64,000 nucleotides of DNA, from positions 108,987,139-109,051,138 of the forward strand of contig OV884011.1 of assembly GCA_930367205.1 (NCBI GenBank), in the 5' to 3' direction. Of the stretch, positions 11,475 through 20,427 are shown piece after piece. Within the stretch, counting starts at the first letter, position 1. Every line of letters begins with the position of its first letter. The position numbers and the translations under genes were made by a program. The notes below the pieces were generated by a model. The model was not told the DNA's origin, ran no database searches, and was given only the letters and a program-made list of their open reading frames with translations. The stretch comes from Acanthosoma haemorrhoidale. Taxonomy: Eukaryota; Arthropoda; Insecta; Hemiptera; Acanthosomatidae.

Positions 11475-11985
11475 TAGACTTAAACCAGATATATTGATAT
11501 TATCGCTATATGCGAGACACACTTATCTCCAAACTATCCATTCAAGCTCTATAAAGCTTCAGGATCATTTAAACATGCAACATATCAGGCATTAATAAAC
11601 GAGGAGGAGGCGTTGTGTTACTTATCACAAATAAAATACCACACCACCAAGTAATAATACCAACGCAAGAATCATTAGAGTCCCCAGGAGCAAACCTACT
11701 CATAAACAATAAACCCATTTTAGTATTTAGTACTTATAATCCTCCTGGCAAAATATTAGTATGGAATACCTAAGAACTATTTATTGACTAAATCCAAACT
11801 CTGTCCTCTTAGGAGACTGAATTGTAAACATAAATATTGGAACGGTTTGAGGGCGAACAAAAACGGTAAAATATTATTTGAATTTCCTTTAAGCAATAAC
11901 ATCCCGATCCACCTATCTAGCTACCCTACATTCTATTCCACACAACGACCCTTCTAGCCAAGTACTATTGACATTATATTTTTCT
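11475..11985 (+). pseudogene. Jockey-like apurinic endonuclease fragment (second LINE lineage)
   Basis: Across frameshifts the plus strand reads LKPDILILSLYAETHL, then NKRGGGVVLLITNKI, then FSTYNPPGK, VLLGD, KHKYWNG and PSTIDIIF. In order these match the ET, GGGVA.....I, YxPP, GDxN.KH..W and P.T.D blocks of jockey-type endonucleases. At least three frameshifts and several stops show long decay. The sequence differs clearly from the endonuclease at 7.6-8.0 kb, so it is another family. The upstream ORF1 and downstream RT are absent; the fragment ends abruptly where a minus-strand tail of the first family begins. Confidence 0.75.
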
Positions 11986-12004
11986 TGTATGTATATATGA
12001 GCTT

Positions 12005-12200
12005 CTTTACTGTGATAAAATAACCTTAATTGAGTAATTGTGATAGATATTCTCATTTATACCATACTTACAATCTTCATTTACTCGCTCATTCATACAG
12101 TATTTACCAACGGCCCAGACACTTCCCCAATCCACATGGTTGTCACCTCCCATGCAAAAGAGGGAGCGAAGTCTTGATGAATCCCCCACGCTTTTCCACG
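12005..12200 (-). mobile_element. 5'-truncated 3' tail of the jockey family
   Basis: The reverse complement shows GGTGACAACCATG, TACTGTATGAATGAGCGAG, AATGAAGATTGTAAGTATGG and ATCACAATTACT, matching 10,185-10,330 block by block. No long A run is left at the 3' end (left side). The copy is dead on arrival: only the 3' UTR was inserted. It adjoins the endonuclease fragment at 11,475-11,985, which points the opposite way. Confidence 0.8.
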
Positions 12201-12713
12201 TGCCACGACACAAATAGAAAGAAAACAACAAAAAAATCTACTAAAAAATAAAGATTTAAAGAAGTATTTTTTAATACAACATATTCTTTTTATTCATCGC
12301 TGGCACGTGAGAAATATCGTGTATGATTCCTCATGATGTGACGGCAATGGGTGAGTTACAGCTTTGGTGATTACTAAACAATACTCTTAGCGATCGGCCT
12401 GTTTCGTTTAGTAACGTCTTACGTAACGGTTTTGCAACACATACAGTATTTGTTTTAGTCGTAACACCTGTATATTTTATCCATGTATTATATAACCATT
12501 TCAGGTTTTAGTCCATTAATTGCGTATACGCTTTTTCAATTTTTTTTTTTTGTTCGGGTTTAAAAGAAAAACCCATGTTACCTACCATTAATGAACGATA
12601 TATTTTTTTTATCGTACAGTTAGTTACACCAGCCCCTTTCAGTGATTTTTTTATTTTATGCATCATATGTAGCCAAGAAGGTAGCAGGAATTATGAATAA
12701 GTAGTAAACAAAT
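12201..12713. other. A+T-rich spacer between LINE fragments
   Basis: No coding signal. Contains T runs near 12,540-12,550 and 12,604. Probably old repeat DNA, but I cannot assign it. Confidence 0.35.
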
Positions 12714-12992
12714 TTACAAATTAAATTTAATATCACTAAGATTTGTAATTCGTGAATAACTAAAAACTACATAATCAAGTATACCAAAGAAAATTGCCAG
12801 CAAATCACAATTGAAATTACATAAACTTACCAGTTTCAAAATGTCATGGCATTTTCGGACTGTACTGTTATTATCATCATTAAGATCGCCAGACGCATAG
12901 ATCTGGTACTTGGGACAGTCAATGATGATGTGATTTATCCAGGTGAAGGCTCTTGCAGTATGAAATGATTCAGTCTGATTTGACAAATCCAT
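12714..12992 (-). pseudogene. Possible C-terminal zinc-binding fragment of a LINE
   Basis: The minus-strand frame contains TWINHIIIDCPKYQIYAS. This resembles the ET..HIL.ECP.Y segment at the end of RNase H-bearing LINE proteins, whose usual form is a cysteine pair followed by H and C. The cysteine pair is not present. The remainder of the frame is A+T-rich and unrecognisable. It lies downstream, on the same strand, of the RT fragment at 13.2-13.8 kb and could be the end of that element, although jockey elements lack this part. Low certainty. Confidence 0.3.
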
Positions 12993-13185
12993 ATTCTAAT
13001 TTCCATAGAAGGTTGAGAGTTAATGACATTTAATAATTTTAAATATTTGGCCAGCTGGTAATTGGTAGTACTGCAAACGAAAACATCAAAGAAAAATAAA
13101 TAAAATAATGAAAGATAAGTAACTCAAAATTTTTTTTTTTTATATCCCCTTGTTGCAAAATTAATATATGTTACTTAATCTTAAC

Positions 13186-13815
13186 CTAATTTTCCGCGGC
13201 ATTATTTTGACATCGATGTGGGAAAGGTGGTGGGGTCATAGTGTTAAATACTAGATTTGTGAAGTGCTGCAACGAGTCAAAAAACTTTATGTATCTCCGG
13301 TGGATGAACTCACCCACCGATGTCACACCAAACAATGGGTGCAGCTCGGCGTTCTTTAACATCTCGAGAAAGGTATGTTGGACGACTTTTCCCATGTTCC
13401 CATTCTGGAATTGTTGGAGACTTTTAGGTGTATTGTCCGTCAAGTGGGTATATAGCGGGGCACCGTACAGCAGAGCTGGCCGGAGGACACATTTATATAT
13501 CATTATTTTGAGACGCAGCGACAAGTTTGATGTAGTTAGCAAGTGGTGAAGCCGATAAGATCTGTGTCGTACTTTTTCTATTTTGTTACTAGAGTCAGTA
13601 GAGAAATGGAGATTCCTATCCATGTTTATAACACGATAGTGCATTGAGAAAGCCGGTGAGTTCGATATGATTTTGGCAATGCTTTTTTCCCCTTTTGGAG
13701 GGAGAAGGTTACGCAGTCGGTCTTCCAGGCGTTCACACTGATGTTTAACCTAACCAGTCTGTCACTGATTACGTTACAAACTGACTCGGCCTGTGCAAGA
13801 GCTCAAAGTAACAAA
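13186..13815 (-). pseudogene. Reverse transcriptase thumb/C-terminus of a second jockey- or R1-like LINE
   Basis: From 13,644 leftward a 152-codon frame reads NMDRNLHFSTDSSNKIEKVR, LKIMIYKCVLRPALLYGAP, SLQQFQNGNMGKVVQ and FIHRRYIKFFDSL. These match the region just after the RT active site: YLGV.LD..L, K...YK.ilRPaLlYgap, lq.fQNk.lR. To the right, in another phase, RLVRLNISVNAWKTDCVTFS gives the preceding N..KT..v.F block. The catalytic domain itself is missing, so this is a 5'-truncated copy. The sequence is distinct from the element at 5.5-10.4 kb. At least one frameshift lies near 13,650. Confidence 0.8.
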
Positions 13816-14913
13816 GTTTGCGCATTCATGCTACTGCTGTAAGTAACTATGGAAACGTTAAGTAAAGTATGGAAACGTATTCATGTTTTTTCAATAAAGT
13901 CGAGAACTAAGGGGGAGAGGAGGTTCGGGCCTAAATTAAAAAAAAAAATGTATAAACTCAAATTGTTTTGGAATAATTGAAATATTTCTTATTAGGGGGG
14001 AAACATTGATTTTTCTATAAGTCTATCTCTTATCTTGATACTTAGAAGTAGTGTAAAATTTATTCATCCATTTACTTTTACATGAACTTAAATCTGTTCT
14101 TCTGTTCTAAGAGTATTAATTATTTGACAAATCATAAAAATTTAAGTTAAACAACCCTTTTAAGAATGTCAAAACAATAATTTTGGATTTTATAACCCAA
14201 GTCCTTGTAAAAAGGAGTGGGAGATAAAGCACATTGCATACAACCTTGAAAACGTATAAAAAAGTCCCAATGTCTGCGAGTCCGTTTGCCTATCCGATTC
14301 TAGACTCATATGGCAAAGAAAGCAACTAAATATTATATATTAATGTTAATTAAACGACTCTAGTCTATAGATGATATTTATTTGAGCAAACAAGATTAAT
14401 TATGAAAAAAATCATTACATTACTATGTTAGATCATTATAACTCTATCGGAATGCTATTAAAATTTTTAAAAGCGCTTTTTTCTCATTAATTGTCTACTT
14501 TTTAGTAAAACTAGTATGTATTTAATGCAGAGATTTTTATTCAGGAAAACTTTGCGGCTATAGAGCAGAAATAAATAGTTGATCCAAAGGATCAGTTCCC
14601 TCGCAATTGTTACATTATTAAATGTTGTGTTTTTTCATCAACGCTTCAATTAAATGTTGTTTACACCACATGCTCTACAACTATAATTTTCTGTAAAAAA
14701 ATAGATGTTTTTATTTTTTAACAACTTAATAATGTTTTTAAGTCAGCTTATATTTTGACATTAAATTATTATCGAAAGTGGCTTCGAATTTATAAAAATA
14801 TAATTTTAATTTTAACGGCTTCAACTTTTCGAATATCCTTAAAATTCATTTTCGCATTAGTCTTTGAAATGAAAATGAAAAGTCACATAGCTTAAATTAG
14901 ATGATGGCTAAAA
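13816..14913. other. A+T-rich intergenic sequence
   Basis: No gene is seen. An A run at 13,939-13,948 and several homopolymer stretches are present. The first copy of the large repeat begins at its right edge. Confidence 0.4.
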
Positions 14914-15863
14914 TTACAGAAAATAAGGTATGGTGTATAAATAAGATCACAAAAAGAAGAGACGTAAGGTGCTAGTAAAATATGGCTTTAAGAATTGAAA
15001 GTGGTGGGAAGCGATGAATATTCATGTAAATGGAGTTCCACACGTTTGAGGTATGGTTTAGGAAATAACAGTATAGGATAACAGTAGGGACAGATATATA
15101 GGAAGGGAAATACAAGACGAATGAGTGGGATCTGATATTACAAGATCTGGTAGCTCAATGGGATAGGAGAAGATCGAGAAGAGGTTGTAAAGGTATCAGT
15201 GCCTTTTAGTACTTAATTAGTACAAAAGGCGTAATAATGGGTACAATAATAGAAGGAACCAAAGAAGTCTTATCGACGGACTGAATTACTTTTGTGCAAG
15301 CGCAGACCGTAATGTAAAATTATTAAAATTGTATGAAATGTAGCCAAGCTACAGGAAATATAATAAATAAATTGTAAATAGATTCATTGTAGAATCTATA
15401 TTGAATTATGTAATGATTTTGTAAAAAGGGGTTAGGAATAATAAAAAAACAAAAAAAACAGTATAAAACCCCCAAAACACACTAACGAACTCTTTCCAAG
15501 CACCTAAATAGCAATAGTAGAATATATTAAAAGTATATTAATAAAAAACATCTCTGTTGTAAAACCAATTTTAGGAATATTGTTGTGAATTATGTATTAT
15601 GTATATGTGGGCAATATGACCCTTGTAGTTTTCTTACCATAAAACAAACAAAAAAATCCTTATTGCTTTGTTAAAATGTTATAAGATGTTCGGCCAAGTT
15701 GAGATGAAATGTGAACTAACTTTGAGTATTTTCCCAGAATAATTTTAAGAAATGATAAGAATTATCATAATTAATCTCAATATCGGTATAAAAGTCTCGT
15801 GCAGAAAACAAAATTGCGCCTTAAATAGAAATATTTCATGAGGCCGACTCAATAAAAAAAAAA
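14914..15863 (+). repeat. Distant 950-bp copy of the array repeat (copy 0)
   Basis: This segment matches 18,839-19,789 at a constant offset of 3,925 bp, with no difference found by eye up to the closing A run (10 A here, 11 A there). It contains a 30-nt hairpin (15,201-15,230), a retroelement tail (15,289-15,451), a GATA-palindrome plus TATAAAAG module near 15,787, and it ends in AATAAA plus an A run. The right boundary at an A run suggests the whole block may once have been the 3' part of a retroposed transcript. Confidence 0.85.
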
Positions 15864-17639
15864 CGGACTGAAGGATACAACCAACTCAACTCGGTGTATC
15901 ACTGCATACAATATCTAGGGGCCCCAAGTATAAATGTTAGGAACCTGTTTATCAAAGCGCTTAAGTCGAACTTCTCAGAGGAAAGTGGCCTCATGCACCA
16001 CACAAATTGGGAGAAGACCAAACTGGTTGCTAGGAGTTTGATGTGGGAGGAAATGATGGAATGAGTAAAAAGTATGAGGAATGACTTAGATTAGCAGCGG
16101 ATATGTGGTCGTTCCAGAAAAGGGTTAGATCTAGGATCAAACCTATCTTTTCGACTGAGGGTGAAAAGTTTATAGGACTGGAGCAGTGGAGAAGTGGATG
16201 AGATGAACCTTGCACAAGCCCAGAATACAAAGAAAGAGGTTAGGAGAGGGGTTGATCAGAGACTAGCACTACTTGGGTGTGGTCAATGATGGATGTTTCG
16301 AACCAGCCGACGGTACTGTCGGAGAATAAAATTGTTGAATCCCTTCGTGAAATCTAATATGATAAGAAAAGTGATGGGTCAAATGGAGTCCTTGCGTTAT
16401 TTCGGAGGAGTACAGATTGGGTGGAAAATCATCATGAAGGAAAATCAGAACATTGAATCTTGAATAGCTTCTAATCCGGGGCTTGAAGAGAATCTTGAAA
16501 GTTGAAACATTTTACTGTATAGTTTTCCTTTTAACCTTCTGAGACCCAGTGGCAAAAACGAAGTTAGTTGTAACTTCCACACACTAGCATTCACAGAGTG
16601 GGGTCTTATGGTACTTCCATGGGTCTATGAAAGCTCTCAACAATCTAAATCTTATTTCTCTCGTCCCATCTCTCATCCTTCAACTATTGAGTTGTCTTCA
16701 GCTATATTGAAAATGTTAAAATACAGTCCTCTTATGTTCATTCTATTGGTAGATAAATATAAATATATTAAACCTCATTTCATTTTATCCAAAACTAATA
16801 AGCATTTATATATAAATAAGCAAAACAACTAGGAGGTTTCGGAATATACTATTCAAATTTCAAACTGATTGAATCATTTTTACGACCAATACCTTAGAAC
16901 ATACAGATAAACTCACGGATATGTAGACTATTGGTCCTTACCTGAATATAAGTAGAGCCTTTGAGCTTGGTAATTAAGTGTCTTAATTGTTTTGTTTTTT
17001 ATTGTTATAGTGTTGTATTCTTATGCACTTCCGGACTAGAAAGGTGGGTTTTTACTGGGGATCAACAAAATCTATCAATGAAAGTAAATGAAAGTACTAC
17101 AAGAGATTTGATGAACAATGATTGAGTTATGCTAAGCTAAAAGACAGCCCTAATGACTTATTTATTTTACATCCATATTGATTAAACGTGTTTCTGTATA
17201 ATGTATTTGCCTGTTTCTATTTTTATAGTGATTTTTAATTTTCAAAGTATAGTATACATTCCAAGGATACGCACTTCACATTCACAGATCACGTTTGGTT
17301 CCGAGAACTGAGGTCCCTGGCAGGGTCTTTGTTCTGCCTTGTTCACTCGGCTTCATAAGATATATAGTTACTGTTTTGTTATATGTTCAACCCCCGACAT
17401 GGGGAAGGTAGAGTACAATTGTTAAATAGCCTTATGGAACTGAGGCCAGAGGGTCGAATGCTGGATGTCGGTATGCCATAAACCCTTCTTTGATGTAGTC
17501 CGACCTATGTGTAGACCCCATCTGTTGGGAAATGGGTGGCTAAGCAACCCTCTCGCAAGATGGAGTGGAAAAGGATAGTCGATCATTAAGGGCCATAAAG
17601 AAAAAAACCTAGTGTTGAGAGTCAGAAATATGGTGGTCC
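15864..17639. other. Sequence between repeat copies
   Basis: This stretch separates copy 0 from the tandem array. On the plus strand, 15,873-16,064 is open for about 63 codons but resembles nothing I know. At 16.03-16.23 kb a minus-strand RT-like scrap is listed separately. 17,280-17,640 is G+C-richer and leads directly into a retroelement tail, so it may be that element's 3' UTR or decayed C-terminus. Confidence 0.4.
16030..16230 (-). pseudogene. Possible LINE reverse transcriptase fragment
   Basis: The minus-strand frame contains SPSVEKIGLILDLTLFWNDH followed by ISAANLSHSSYFLL. This resembles the VKxLGVxLDsxLtfxxHIxxxxRsxxYxL segment found just past the RT active site in CR1/L2/jockey-type LINEs. 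Only about 40 residues support it, and neither flank extends the match in any frame I read. If right, it is a third LINE lineage in this window. Chance resemblance is possible. Confidence 0.4.
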
Positions 17640-17785
17640 AAGACGAGAATTAGGCAGGGGGGAAGGATTTACAATAAATAAATTGTATATATATTTACGA
17701 ATAAATATATTGATTGTAGAATCTAGATTGAATTATGTAATGATTTTGTAACAAAGGGATAGGAAATTTATTTAAAAAAAAAAAA
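17640..17785 (+). mobile_element. Diverged retroelement tail (tail family X)
   Basis: ATAAATAAATTGTA, TTGATTGTAGAATCTAGATT, GAATTATGTAATGATTTTGT and an A run at 17,774-17,785 match the tail inside the array units with scattered differences. The A run ends exactly before the next tail-family segment. This gives two tails head to tail, as if one copy inserted into or next to another's A tail. Confidence 0.65.
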
Positions 17786-17872
17786 GTTAGTTTTAAGCCT
17801 ATGATAAATAAGGTCAGCCCCATCGCTTTTAAACATGTTCAATAAATTAATGTATAATATACATCATTATAC
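17786..17872 (+). mobile_element. Upstream part of a tail family X 3' UTR
   Basis: GATAAATAAGGTCAGCCCCATCG, shown here as two matching blocks (GATAAATAAGG and CAGCCCCATCG), and AAACATGTTCAATAAA match 3,865-3,910. After 17,872 the sequence becomes identical to the array unit. The switch at a shared TACTTTTGT suggests the array's left border formed by recombination between related tails. Confidence 0.6.
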
Positions 17873-18454
17873 TTTTGTACAAGCGCAGACCGTAATGTAA
17901 AATTATTAAAATTGTATGAAATGTAGCCAAGCTACAGGAAATATAATAAATAAATTGTAAATAGATTCATTGTAGAATCTATATTGAATTATGTAATGAT
18001 TTTGTAAAAAGGGGTTAGGAATAATAAAAAAAAAAAAAAAAAACAGTATAAAACCCCCAAAACACACCAACGAACTCTTTCCAAGCACCTAAATAGCAAT
18101 AGTAGAATATATTAAAAGTATATTAATAAAAAACATCTTTGTTGTAAAACCAATTTTAGGAATATAGTTACAGAAAATAAGGTATGGTGTATAAATAAGA
18201 TCACAAAAAGAAGAGACGTAAGGTGCTAGTAAAATATGGCTTTAAGAATTGAAAGTGGTGGGAAGCGATGAATATTCATGTAAATGGAGTTCCACACGTT
18301 TGAGGTATGGTTTAGGAAATAACAGTATAGGATAACAGTAGGGACAGATATATAGGAAGGGAAATACAAGACGAATGAGTGGGATCTGATATTACAAGAT
18401 CTGGTAGCTCAATGGGATAGGAGAAGATCGAGAAGAGGTTGTAAAGGTATCAGT

Positions 18455-18484
18455 GCCTTTTAGTACTTAATTAGTACAAAAGGC
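18455..18484. other. Hairpin conserved in every complete repeat unit
   Basis: GCCTTTT, one bulged A, GTACT, a short TAATT loop, then AGTACAAAAGGC form a 12-bp stem. The same 30 nt occur at 15,201 and 19,126. It lies about 90 bp upstream of the retroelement tail in each unit. Role unknown. Confidence 0.55.
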
Positions 18485-19678
18485 GTAATAATGGGTACAA
18501 TAATAGAAGGAACCAAAGAAGTCTTATCGACGGACTGAATTACTTTTGTGCAAGCGCAGACCGTAATGTAAAATTATTAAAATTGTATGAAATGTAGCCA
18601 AGCTACAGGAAATATAATAAATAAATTGTAAATAGATTCATTGTAGAATCTATATTGAATTATGTAATGATTTTGTAAAAAGGGGTTAGGAATAATAAAA
18701 AAAAAAAAAAAAAACAGTATAAAACCCCCAAAACACACCAACGAACTCTTTCCAAGCACCTAAATAGCAATAGTAGAATATATTAAAAGTATATTAATAA
18801 AAAACATCTTTGTTGTAAAACCAATTTTAGGAATATAGTTACAGAAAATAAGGTATGGTGTATAAATAAGATCACAAAAAGAAGAGACGTAAGGTGCTAG
18901 TAAAATATGGCTTTAAGAATTGAAAGTGGTGGGAAGCGATGAATATTCATGTAAATGGAGTTCCACACGTTTGAGGTATGGTTTAGGAAATAACAGTATA
19001 GGATAACAGTAGGGACAGATATATAGGAAGGGAAATACAAGACGAATGAGTGGGATCTGATATTACAAGATCTGGTAGCTCAATGGGATAGGAGAAGATC
19101 GAGAAGAGGTTGTAAAGGTATCAGTGCCTTTTAGTACTTAATTAGTACAAAAGGCGTAATAATGGGTACAATAATAGAAGGAACCAAAGAAGTCTTATCG
19201 ACGGACTGAATTACTTTTGTGCAAGCGCAGACCGTAATGTAAAATTATTAAAATTGTATGAAATGTAGCCAAGCTACAGGAAATATAATAAATAAATTGT
19301 AAATAGATTCATTGTAGAATCTATATTGAATTATGTAATGATTTTGTAAAAAGGGGTTAGGAATAATAAAAAAACAAAAAAAACAGTATAAAACCCCCAA
19401 AACACACTAACGAACTCTTTCCAAGCACCTAAATAGCAATAGTAGAATATATTAAAAGTATATTAATAAAAAACATCTCTGTTGTAAAACCAATTTTAGG
19501 AATATTGTTGTGAATTATGTATTATGTATATGTGGGCAATATGACCCTTGTAGTTTTCTTACCATAAAACAAACAAAAAAATCCTTATTGCTTTGTTAAA
19601 ATGTTATAAGATGTTCGGCCAAGTTGAGATGAAATGTGAACTAACTTTGAGTATTTTCCCAGAATAATTTTAAGAAAT

Positions 19679-19719
19679 GATAAGAATTATCATAATTAAT
19701 CTCAATATCGGTATAAAAG
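19679..19719 (+). promoter_or_regulatory. Promoter-like module in the last repeat copy
   Basis: A perfect GATAAGAATTATC (GATA site in palindrome) at 19,679-19,691 is followed by TATAAAAG at 19,712-19,719, which lies 226 bp before the RING-gene ATG. The same module occurs in copy 0 near 15,754-15,794. A TATA box here would start transcription near 19,742. Whether it drives the gene is inference. Nearer the ATG there are also TATTTAAA (19,891) and TCAGTG (19,907), but these are only 16 bp apart, too close for a normal TATA-initiator pair. Confidence 0.35.
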
Positions 19720-19937
19720 TCTCGTGCAGAAAACAAAATTGCGCCTTAAATAGAAATATTTCATGAGGCCGACTCAATAAAAAAAAAAATATTAGTAAAT
19801 AAATAAATACTGGGATCATAAAGGCCGAGATTGTAAAGAAAAAGGTAGATGAACCAGTATTTACCTTAGATACGATAAGATAGTACGAGGTATTTAAAGA
19901 CAGACTTCAGTGAGGGGAGAGAGGATACGAAGGGAGA

Positions 19938-20421
19938 ATGCTGGATCGGGAGAAGATAGTGAGCCTGGTAGTGGGGGAGCTGGCAGGCAGTCGGTGGGAG
20001 TCAGTCGTCGACATGCTCGCTCTCAAGTCGGAGCATCTGGGCTTGTTGGCCCTCGAAGGCAGCGTGTCTTCAGGAGGCGGTCTCTTCCGGTCAGGCTGTC
20101 TGCTACTAGAGGCTGTGGCCGGGAGTGTCCCGATCCGAACCGTCCAGCTCGCCTGTCCGCGGTGTCAGTGGCTGTTGAGGGAGCCGATAACTCTTGCCTG
20201 CGGCCACACTTCTTGTAGGCAATGTCTTCTCCAGGAGTGTATCGAGTGTGGGGGGTCTGTCACTCCAGGCCTGGAGCAGAACGTCCTCGTGCGAGCCGCC
20301 GTAGAGAAGTGGTGGGTACGCGAGGTGGGTGCCGCCAAACTACGGGACAAGGGAGTCCTCCTAGTCCAAGAAGGATTGCTAGAAGAGGCCTTTCAAGTCT
20401 TCACCACGGCGCTCAGTATAT
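19938..20421 (+). CDS. First coding exon of a RING-finger/TPR protein resembling the LONRF family
   Basis: The ATG at 19,938 opens a 161-codon exon (plus one base, phase 1) ending at a GTGAGT donor at 20,422. Residues 73-104 form a compact C3HC4 RING: C73, C76, C88, H90, C93, C96, C101, C104, within CPRCQWLLREPITLACGH. Residues 115-160 (NVLVRAAVEKWWVREV, then LRDKGVLLVQEGLLEEAFQV) match the linker and first TPR helix pair that follow the N-terminal RING in LONRF proteins. Those are E3-ubiquitin-ligase-like proteins with TPR repeats, a second RING and a C-terminal LON substrate-binding domain. The frame continues past the donor only to a stop after 18 codons, so splicing is expected. G+C content is far above the surroundings. 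No second exon is recognisable in the window. The upstream flank is a retroelement-bearing repeat array. Family assignment rests on the RING plus TPR arrangement. Another RING-TPR protein remains possible. Confidence 0.75.
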
Positions 20422-20427
20422 GTGAGT
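20422..20427 (+). other. 5' splice donor of the RING-TPR exon
   Basis: GTGAGT interrupts the predicted TPR helix after residue 161, where conserved sequence ends and A+T-rich intron-like sequence begins. The donor is near consensus. Confidence 0.65.

Larger units (their letters stand above)
17870..19789 (+). repeat. Tandem array with 671-bp period (one partial and two further copies)
   Basis: Units begin at 18,168 and 18,839 (the start motif is TTACAGAAAATAAGG), with a partial unit from about 17,870 to 18,167. Successive units are 671 bp apart. The last unit extends beyond the period to 19,789. Each unit carries a hairpin, then a retroelement 3' tail with a GTAGCCAAGCTAC stem-loop and A run, then about 125 bp of common sequence. 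The first two copies share an unbroken run of 18 A and CACCAACG. The last copy and copy 0 share an interrupted A run and CACTAACG. The repeated minus-strand 60-codon frames here are only by-products of the A/T tails. No protein is implied. Confidence 0.9.

Noticed and set aside
3960..18620. A covarying stem-loop in the tail family (TTGTT-AGC-AACAA versus GTAGC-CAA-GCTAC)
   Set aside because: When the flanks are aligned the two hairpins fall at different positions, so they are not evidence for a conserved structure.
17906..18759. Two identical 60-codon minus-strand frames (17,906-18,088 and 18,577-18,759)
   Set aside because: They lie across the A tail of the repeat unit (a run of phenylalanines) and are identical only because the unit is duplicated. 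They are not a gene.
19910..20218. 102-codon arginine-rich frame overlapping the RING exon
   Set aside because: It is an out-of-phase shadow of the G+C-rich exon. The RING ligands and TPR match are in the other frame.
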